Source: Gammaproteobacteria bacterium
GTDB lineage: Bacteria; Pseudomonadota; Gammaproteobacteria; Pseudomonadales; JAUIET01
Reading direction: 5' to 3'
Length of the DNA stretch: 64,000 nt
NCBI GenBank assembly: GCA_030431775.1
Contig: JAUIHW010000008.1
Span: forward strand, 62,001-126,000
Both the position numbers and the translations under genes were made by a program. Shown piece by piece: positions 58,418 to 64,000 of the stretch (position 1 is the stretch's first letter; every line of letters starts with the position of its first letter). The notes under the pieces were generated by a model. It was not told the DNA's origin. It saw only the letters and a program-made list of their open reading frames with translations, and did not search any database.

Positions 58418-58432
58418 CTGTCCCCGGAATTC
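58418..58432 (+). repeat. Copy 2 of the CTGTCCCC boundary repeat
   Basis: CTGTCCCCGGAATTC. It is inverted relative to copy 1 (57443) and direct relative to copy 3 (59845), and lies 44 bases before the oxidoreductase start. Confidence 0.8.
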
Positions 58433-58475
58433 AGTTCTTAACGCCTGGCGAGTACAAGTAACCGGAGATGGAAGT

Positions 58476-59627
58476 ATGAGCGAAGATGGGTTCGTAGGTA
58501 GGCGCACAGTGATCCGAGCACTTGGTGCCGGCGTCATGTTGGCGACCGTCGGTTCCACGGCTAAGAATCGTGATTTTAAGCCAAGTTATCCGCGTGCCTA
58601 CTCTCGTAAGTCTTGGTCCGCGCCACGCATATCTATGGATGCAGTGATTCGGTCGATCGTTGGCCATCGACCTTACAGACCCAATGGATTTCGCGTGGAG
58701 CGAGAGAAATTGGATGATAAGATTATAATCCATAATTACGGGCATGGCGGTGGTGGTCTAAGCCTTGGCTGGGGATCTTCGGCGCTTGCGGTGCGCGAGG
58801 TCGCGGGACTTACGCCGGGTGAAGTCGCAGTTGTTGGCAGCGGTATCATGGGGCTTTGTACGGCTCGTCTCTTACAGGATGCGGGCTGGACAGTGACGAT
58901 CTACACTCGCGATGTATACCGGCACACGACGTCGAATGTTGCCGCAGGTCTGTGGTTTCCTTCCTCTACCCACGAAGACGACAAGGTCGATGCGGAATTC
59001 CTCGCGCTCCTAGATTGGGCAGCCAGAATATCCCATCACGCGTATACCAATCTTACCGGAACGAAGTACGGTATTCGCTGGCTGGAAAGCTACGATTTGG
59101 CAGATACGCCCTTTGGTGATTCGGGTGGGTCGTCATTTTCCGATTTGTATCCGTACCAGGCGAATCTCGAGCCAGGGCAGCATCCGTTCGGCAATCATTT
59201 TGCACGCCGTATGGTAACAATGCAGATAAATCCGGGGCAGCTGCTACGTCAGTTGACTGCTGACTTCCAGATCGCTGGTGGTAAATACACCATCCGAAAT
59301 TTCAGCGACCGAACTGAGGTGCTAAGTTTGCGGGAAAAAGTCATCTTCAACTGCACTGGACTTGGTGCCGCGGATTTGTTTGGCGATTCGCAACTTGTGC
59401 CAGCTAAAGGCCAGCTTGTCTATCTACCTCCCGATCCAGCGGTTGATTACACGACTTACGGTGGCGGAAGTGGTGGTGAACACGGATTCCTGCATATGGA
59501 CCCCCGCAGCGATGTGCTACTACTTGGCGGCTTCTTCAAACCTGGTGATGGCAGCCACAATGTCGAGACAGATGAAACTGAGCGGATAGTGAAAGAAAAT
59601 AGGAAGCTATTTGATTCCTTTGGTTGA
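58476..59627 (+). CDS. Tat-exported FAD oxidoreductase with permuted D-amino-acid-oxidase motifs
   Basis: A 383-residue protein. The N-terminus has a twin-arginine signal (VGRRTVIRALGAGVMLA). Residues 66-100 hold the flavin-binding end of D-amino-acid oxidase (PYRPNGFRVEREKL, then IIIHNYGHGGGGLSLGWG), which in the classic enzyme lies at the C-terminus. The dinucleotide-binding motif VVGSGIMGLCTARLL follows at 119-133. The order is thus permuted, as in a group of bacterial oxidoreductases I recall. It should oxidise an amino acid or amine in the periplasm. A GGAG ribosome site precedes the ATG. It is flanked by direct copies of the CTGTCCCC repeat. Confidence 0.82.
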   Translation: MSEDGFVGRRTVIRALGAGVMLATVGSTAKNRDFKPSYPRAYSRKSWSAPRISMDAVIRSIVGHRPYRPNGFRVEREKLDDKIIIHNYGHGGGGLSLGWGSSALAVREVAGLTPGEVAVVGSGIMGLCTARLLQDAGWTVTIYTRDVYRHTTSNVAAGLWFPSSTHEDDKVDAEFLALLDWAARISHHAYTNLTGTKYGIRWLESYDLADTPFGDSGGSSFSDLYPYQANLEPGQHPFGNHFARRMVTMQINPGQLLRQLTADFQIAGGKYTIRNFSDRTEVLSLREKVIFNCTGLGAADLFGDSQLVPAKGQLVYLPPDPAVDYTTYGGGSGGEHGFLHMDPRSDVLLLGGFFKPGDGSHNVETDETERIVKENRKLFDSFG

Positions 59628-59844
59628 GGCGAGTCGATGCTGGTACATGCGCTTGTCTGGTTGATAATTCGCCCAATGAATGCATGTTGCGAGCACTCGC
59701 TCGTGGACGTTCTATCCCTTCTGATATCGCGAGGTGAAAGGAGGTAATCCTATTGGCTGTCTCTGCTGGGTACCAAAAGCTGCCATTCGACATCTGCTCC
59801 CTCAATGCTTACTATCGACCCAAAGCGGACGTTGAATTAAGTAA

Positions 59845-59858
59845 CTGTCCCCGGAAAT
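59845..59858 (+). repeat. Copy 3 of the CTGTCCCC boundary repeat
   Basis: CTGTCCCCGGAAAT, in direct orientation to copy 2. Together they bracket the oxidoreductase gene. The 288 bases between that gene and the next contain no convincing gene, only short frames such as one ending SDIARGERR that may be the remains of a transposase. Confidence 0.75.
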
Positions 59859-59915
59859 CGCATGAAAATCGTAAGAGCATTGCCAGAGCTAAACATAGGC
59901 TGAGTGATTAATGTA

Positions 59916-62018
59916 ATGGACTACACCATCCTAAAAACGTTTGACCAGGTCTCTGAATATGTGAGCCAGGTTTCCGCAATTGCAGATAAGAATAAGCGAG
60001 CTTTTGGTTTTATGGCTTCTTCGGCGTATGAACAGATGGCATCGAAGGATCAGCTATGGGTTGCTGTCAATAACTCTAAAGAACTTAAGGGTTACCTGAT
60101 ATTTGGTGGAACAATGCCAACCCTAAAGGTTTTTCAGGTTTATGCATGTCAATCTGTAAACGGGCATGGCGTTGGGAGAATATTGATAGATGCGCTCAAG
60201 AGTTACGCCAGAGAAAAGAATTATCATTCTATATCAGCGAGGGTGGCTTCGGATTTGCCTGCCAATAGCTTTTGGGAACGTATGGGTTTCACAATATACC
60301 GGCAGGTCAAGGGCGGTGGTACTACCAGACGAACTATAAATATAAGGGGGTACTCGCTTGATGATAATGATCTTTTTGGCAGCCTTATCGAAGTTTCAAG
60401 AGGGGTAAAGCCTACTGGGCCTGTATTGGATCGCCCCGTTTATGCCTTGGATTTGAACTTATTGCTTGATGTTGTCAAAGCCAGGCAAGGATACCAGAAG
60501 GTCATTAAAATAATGCAGGTTGGCTTCCAAGGCAGGTTTTCAATCTGTGTCACCCCTGAATTTAACAAAGAGATAGAGCGTCAATCTGCTAATTTTTCTG
60601 ATGATCCTGTTTTGAGACTAGCCGGGGCATTTCCCGAATTAAACGCAGATGGTGATATGTCCAGTATTGTAGAGTCGTTAAGGGGTATTGTTTTTCCTTG
60701 CCGAGCCTCCGACCGGAAGTCAGCACAAAATGATGAATCAGACCTGATGCATTTAGCTTACTGTATATCAGCTAATGTCGGTGGTTTTATTACCCGCGAG
60801 AAGGCTTTGTTAAGAGCTTGTAATGAGATTAAAGACCAGTATGGGGTTCTGATACTTGCCCCTGATGAATTGGTTCTGGATGACGAATCGCTGGATGTTA
60901 AGAACCCGCTCAATTCCGATTTTTCATTTTCGTTATGCTCATCAAAACAAGAAATCGAAGACTTTCTAAAGGATTTCTCTGCCCCTGAAATTATCGCTAA
61001 TGTCCTGAGTAAACATAATTCAGCTGACCTTACAGTGGATATTTATGAGGCAAGGTTAGATGGCAGTTTATTTGGCGTCTACTTTTTCCAGAAACCAACC
61101 AAAACTACGAGTATCGCCCTAGCCGCCCTTTATGTTGATGAAGGCTGCCCAAAATCATTGGCAGCGATAGACCATTTTCTAGAGACTTCTCTAAGGCACA
61201 AGAGTGGATATGCATATCGCTTAGACCTCTATATCGGTCAGGGCCAGGATTTGACGGAAGAAACTCTCAGAAAGAAAGGCTTTTTTAAATCAGGCGATCA
61301 CTTTGTAAAAGTGATAAGTGGCAGCTTTTTAGATGCCAATAACTGGGGGAGATTTGCTAAAGATTTAAAAACGTTCTGTGGTTTCACCATTCCAAACGAG
61401 CTCCCATCGAAAAAGGAGCTCACAAATACAGGAGTTTGTTTTACTGACGCGAGCAATAATGTTGAAGTATTTTCATGGTTTGAATTTGAATCTGTAATTG
61501 GCCCAAGATTTGTTCTGAACCCTGACAGAAATTGTATTCTAGTCCCCATTCGTGAGAACTATGCCAATGGCTTGATTGGTAATGTCACCAGTCAGTTATC
61601 CTTTCTGTCCAGTCATGACAAATCTCTTTTGCTCGAAAAAGCTTATTTTCGTTCTGCTAGTAAAGCGTCCATTTTTCATAAAGGCGGAATTGTTGCCTTT
61701 TATGTTTCCGGTAGTGGCAGCCTTCAAGCGCTTATTGGCTTCGCACGAATCACTTACTCAGATGTGATTGGCATTGATGAGGCGACTGTTAAGGTAGATA
61801 GGCAAGGTGTCTTGTCGCGTAATGAGCTGGAACAGATCACTGAGAAGACGGGAAAGCTTCATGTTTTCACGTTCGACAACTTTCTAGAGTTTGATAACAG
61901 GGTCTCTTTCAAGAGAGCAAAAGAATTGGGCTTAATCAGCGGTGCAAATCTTGTTTCACCCGAACAAATTAATTTGGAACAGTTAAAGGTTCTGATTGGA
62001 GAAGCTTTCGATGAATGA
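59916..62018 (+). CDS. GNAT-PIN-GNAT-like-PUA multidomain protein
   Basis: A 700-residue protein. The N-terminal GNAT acetyltransferase (about 10-130) has an acetyl-CoA loop NGHGVGRILIDALK and ANSFWERMGFTIYRQ. A PIN nuclease-like domain (about 160-305) shows ALDLNLLLDV, PEFNKEIERQ, NDESDLMHLAYC and FITREKALLRA, consistent with the acidic metal site. A second GNAT-like fold follows (about 320-450). The C-terminal ~220 residues look like a PUA/EVE-type domain (GPRFVLNPDRNCILVPIREN, then LISGANLVSPEQI). Its stop overlaps the ASCH gene start, so the two are coupled. The start may be the GTG at 59904 (AGG four bases upstream) or the ATG at 59916. A related two-gene pair is known to me from other genomes, with no assigned function. 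Confidence 0.78.
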   Translation: MDYTILKTFDQVSEYVSQVSAIADKNKRAFGFMASSAYEQMASKDQLWVAVNNSKELKGYLIFGGTMPTLKVFQVYACQSVNGHGVGRILIDALKSYAREKNYHSISARVASDLPANSFWERMGFTIYRQVKGGGTTRRTINIRGYSLDDNDLFGSLIEVSRGVKPTGPVLDRPVYALDLNLLLDVVKARQGYQKVIKIMQVGFQGRFSICVTPEFNKEIERQSANFSDDPVLRLAGAFPELNADGDMSSIVESLRGIVFPCRASDRKSAQNDESDLMHLAYCISANVGGFITREKALLRACNEIKDQYGVLILAPDELVLDDESLDVKNPLNSDFSFSLCSSKQEIEDFLKDFSAPEIIANVLSKHNSADLTVDIYEARLDGSLFGVYFFQKPTKTTSIALAALYVDEGCPKSLAAIDHFLETSLRHKSGYAYRLDLYIGQGQDLTEETLRKKGFFKSGDHFVKVISGSFLDANNWGRFAKDLKTFCGFTIPNELPSKKELTNTGVCFTDASNNVEVFSWFEFESVIGPRFVLNPDRNCILVPIRENYANGLIGNVTSQLSFLSSHDKSLLLEKAYFRSASKASIFHKGGIVAFYVSGSGSLQALIGFARITYSDVIGIDEATVKVDRQGVLSRNELEQITEKTGKLHVFTFDNFLEFDNRVSFKRAKELGLISGANLVSPEQINLEQLKVLIGEAFDE

Positions 62019-62427
62019 TGCAATCATATCCATTAAGCCAAGGCACGTTGAGAAAATATTGTCAGGTGAAAAAACTGTAGAGCTAAGGACGAGAAGCATT
62101 AGCCTCCCCTTAGGCTCTCGTCTCTGGATATATGCAACACTACCTGTTGGAAAGATTGAACTCTCAGCTGAGGTTGGCTTTATCGAGACATTATCTCCAA
62201 AAAGCGTATGGTCGGTATATGGAGATGATATCTGTATTTTGAAGAAAGAATTCAACAATTATACGAGCGGACGAACCTTGGTGACAGCGATTGGGCTGAC
62301 GAATGTACAACCTTTAGAAAAAGCTATTTGTTTGGAAACGCTGCGAACATATGAGAAGGACTTTCAACCACCACAGTTCTTTTCCAGGCTCCACGCTGAT
62401 CGGGAGTTATATTCTGCATTTTATTGA
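62011..62427 (+). CDS. ASCH-domain protein
   Basis: A 138-residue protein with an ASCH (PUA-like) fold from its first residues: AIISIKPRHVEKILSGEKTVELRTR is the conserved start (the IxxxK...GxKxxExR pattern), and LGSRLWIYATLPVGKIELSA the next strands. ASCH domains bind RNA or modified nucleotides. The ATG at 62011 lies within the end of the GNAT-PIN gene, overlapping by 8 bases, so expression is coupled. The RT gene follows 56 bases later. It may be an RNA-binding partner or antitoxin of the PIN protein. Confidence 0.82.
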   Translation: MNDAIISIKPRHVEKILSGEKTVELRTRSISLPLGSRLWIYATLPVGKIELSAEVGFIETLSPKSVWSVYGDDICILKKEFNNYTSGRTLVTAIGLTNVQPLEKAICLETLRTYEKDFQPPQFFSRLHADRELYSAFY

Positions 62428-62483
62428 GGGTATTTGGAATCAACGTAATGGTTGAACTCTAAACAAGTATTTGGCGAAAGGAT

Positions 62484-64000
62484 ATGCGCTGGGAATCGAT
62501 AATTTCGATACGCAATCTCAAGTTGGCATGGCGTCGAATCAATACCGCGAGAAATCTTCAGTACAAGCGATTTTTTCGAGAAGCTTATTTGGTCTACGAA
62601 AGCAGCCTAAATGAGAATATTCGTGAGTTACACAAATCTCTTTCGGCAAAGGTTTGGGAACCAAGCCATGCAACTCGCATTTATATCCCGAAACCCTCTG
62701 GGCTTCAGCGCCCTCTATCCTTACTCGATATAGAAGATCAGATTGTCTTCCAGGCCGTAGCGAATCAGTTTGCTCGAAAACTCTTCACAAAGCGCCAGAA
62801 GGTCGAACTTAAAACTGTTTTTAGCAATAAACTCACAAGCAAAACTGATTCCATATTCTTTACAGAACGCTGGCAATCGACATACAGAGTATTTCAGAAC
62901 GAATGTTCAGAAGCGTTTGATGAAGGCTACACCTGGGCAGCAGATTTTGACCTGGCCGCTTACTACGATACTATTTCCCATGATCTGCTATTGAACATAG
63001 CATCGCCCACAAATAGCCACGCAGAAACCAAAGAAATTGTAAGCGGCTGGCTACAAATTTGGTCAGCGAACGATCAATCTGCCGTAACTAGACATGGCAT
63101 CCCGCAAGGCCCAATCGCGTCTGATTTTCTCGCAGAGGCTTTTTTCCTGCCTATTGACCTGCAATTACAAAAAAGGGGATTTCGGTATTTGCGTTACGTT
63201 GATGATATTCGATTATTTGGGACAACAGAAAACGAAGTTCGTCGCGCCGCAATACTGTTAGAGCAAGAATGTCGCCACCGAGGTTTAATCCCTCAGAGTG
63301 CAAAATTCGAGGTGAGAGAGCTCAGAAATGTAGAAGATGCAATGGGAGCACTCCCGAGTATTTCTCCAACTGTAGGCACTAGTGAACCACAGATCAGTGC
63401 TACCAAAGCGCTCGAAATACTCGAATCAAGCATTGGAGATCGACCTCTTAAAGTTGTGGACAAAGCACGATTTCGATATGTGATGTATCGTGCTCCTGCT
63501 GATACAAAGTTTCTTTCCAGGGTATTGCTATTACTCCCTAGGCATCCAGAACACGTAGATGCTTTCGTCGCTTATTTCAGCAACTTCGCAAGACGGCCAA
63601 AAATTGCCCGAGCAGTAATCGAGTATTTGAACACTGATCTACCTTACTCCTATGTTAGAGGTGAACTTTGGCATGTTGTAGCACGCCTTAGTTCTCCGCA
63701 AGAATTGAGATTAGGGTTAGAAGTAGCTAGAACTGACGCGAAAGATAGAAAAAACTGCGCAGCTTTGTCATGGGGAGTGATGCACTATTTAATGCGATGC
63801 GACAAAGAAAAGCTTTGCAGACTGGGTAATCGCCTATCAGCAGAACAACCCGTGAGTCGTTCTTTACTAGCACCAGTATTTCCTGAACGTGAATTTTCAA
63901 ATACAGGGCATATAAGAACAATCCTGCGAGGCTCATTAATGGAACAGCTTGCAGGTGCACGCGAGATGCAAAAAAGAAACCTGACACTAAAAGATATTGG
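62484..64000 (+). CDS. Reverse transcriptase, UG/DRT-like (partial at right edge)
   Basis: An open frame of 505 codons runs off the window end. The N-terminus (IRNLKLAWRRIN, RNLQYKRFF) and motif 1 (IYIPKPSGLQRPL, from about residue 67) fit bacterial reverse transcriptases. Motif A is AADFDLAAYYDTI with Asp156, motif B HGIPQGPIASDF (204-215) and motif C YVDDIRLF with Asp240-Asp241, so the catalytic triad is intact. After about residue 300 the chain is helical and repeat-like (VLLLLPRHPEHVDAF, VIEYLNTDLPYSY), as in defence-associated UG RTs. No intron maturase or HNH region is seen so far. The start has AAGG two bases upstream, which is short. It is in line with the GNAT-PIN/ASCH genes. Confidence 0.85.
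   Translation, partial: MRWESIISIRNLKLAWRRINTARNLQYKRFFREAYLVYESSLNENIRELHKSLSAKVWEPSHATRIYIPKPSGLQRPLSLLDIEDQIVFQAVANQFARKLFTKRQKVELKTVFSNKLTSKTDSIFFTERWQSTYRVFQNECSEAFDEGYTWAADFDLAAYYDTISHDLLLNIASPTNSHAETKEIVSGWLQIWSANDQSAVTRHGIPQGPIASDFLAEAFFLPIDLQLQKRGFRYLRYVDDIRLFGTTENEVRRAAILLEQECRHRGLIPQSAKFEVRELRNVEDAMGALPSISPTVGTSEPQISATKALEILESSIGDRPLKVVDKARFRYVMYRAPADTKFLSRVLLLLPRHPEHVDAFVAYFSNFARRPKIARAVIEYLNTDLPYSYVRGELWHVVARLSSPQELRLGLEVARTDAKDRKNCAALSWGVMHYLMRCDKEKLCRLGNRLSAEQPVSRSLLAPVFPEREFSNTGHIRTILRGSLMEQLAGAREMQKRNLTLKDI

Noticed and set aside
62428-62483. Retron ncRNA or group II intron upstream of the reverse transcriptase
   Set aside because: Only 56 bases separate the genes, too short for either, and no matching stems are visible.

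Overview
The window looks like a chromosome segment of a marine gammaproteobacterium (Pseudomonadales/Cellvibrionales-like). The reasons are a recA-recX-mutS-fdxA neighbourhood close to that of Pseudomonas, a two-gene fadBA operon, a 405-residue AlaA, a full-length (bipartite) QueF, and the proteobacterial dedicated sortase system. The identification is inferred from gene content, not from a marker gene.

Layout. Positions 1-18955 are housekeeping: a MoxR ATPase/CoxE-type vWA pair with a membrane protein, an rRNA/tRNA ribose methyltransferase, an Ala/Asp-rich lipoprotein, a PQQ-cytochrome c dehydrogenase, an ammonium transporter with a good sigma-54 promoter, alaA, a CBS-GGDEF cyclase, fadBA, cinA, a DUF1080 protein and a YadGH-type ABC exporter. 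Positions 19037-26860 hold queF, a probable CsrA/RsmA-sequestering small RNA of the RsmZ type beside fdxA, then mutS and recA-recX with a LexA box. A HIT protein and a cupin follow.

Positions 27745-33930 are a complete dedicated sortase system: kinase and response regulator on the minus strand, and a VIT/vWA target protein, class GN sortase and small extra gene on the plus strand. An AT-richer stretch with a secreted S9 peptidase and a large lipoprotein (34104-38471) separates it from a Tad/Flp pilus operon (39140-56009): Flp pilin, TadG/TadE-like proteins, CpaB, secretin, FHA-TadA ATPase, TadB, TadC, two lipoproteins and a DUF192 protein. The operon ends in a 1783-residue protein that joins a TadE-like prepilin segment to a full RHS/YD-repeat toxin shell. 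No TadZ or prepilin peptidase gene is visible. The toxin tip is cut off by a stop, but its continuation is intact in another frame, and a likely immunity gene follows.

Positions 56717-64000 are accessory DNA: fragments of a tyrosine-recombinase element, a possible Imm11-like immunity gene, and a Tat-exported oxidoreductase with permuted D-amino-acid-oxidase motifs. Three copies of a CTGTCCCC repeat bound the last two. The end of the window holds a co-directional set of GNAT-PIN-PUA-like protein, ASCH protein and a reverse transcriptase with intact catalytic motifs that runs off the right edge. This set and the TadE-RHS fusion are the best candidates for undescribed biology here.
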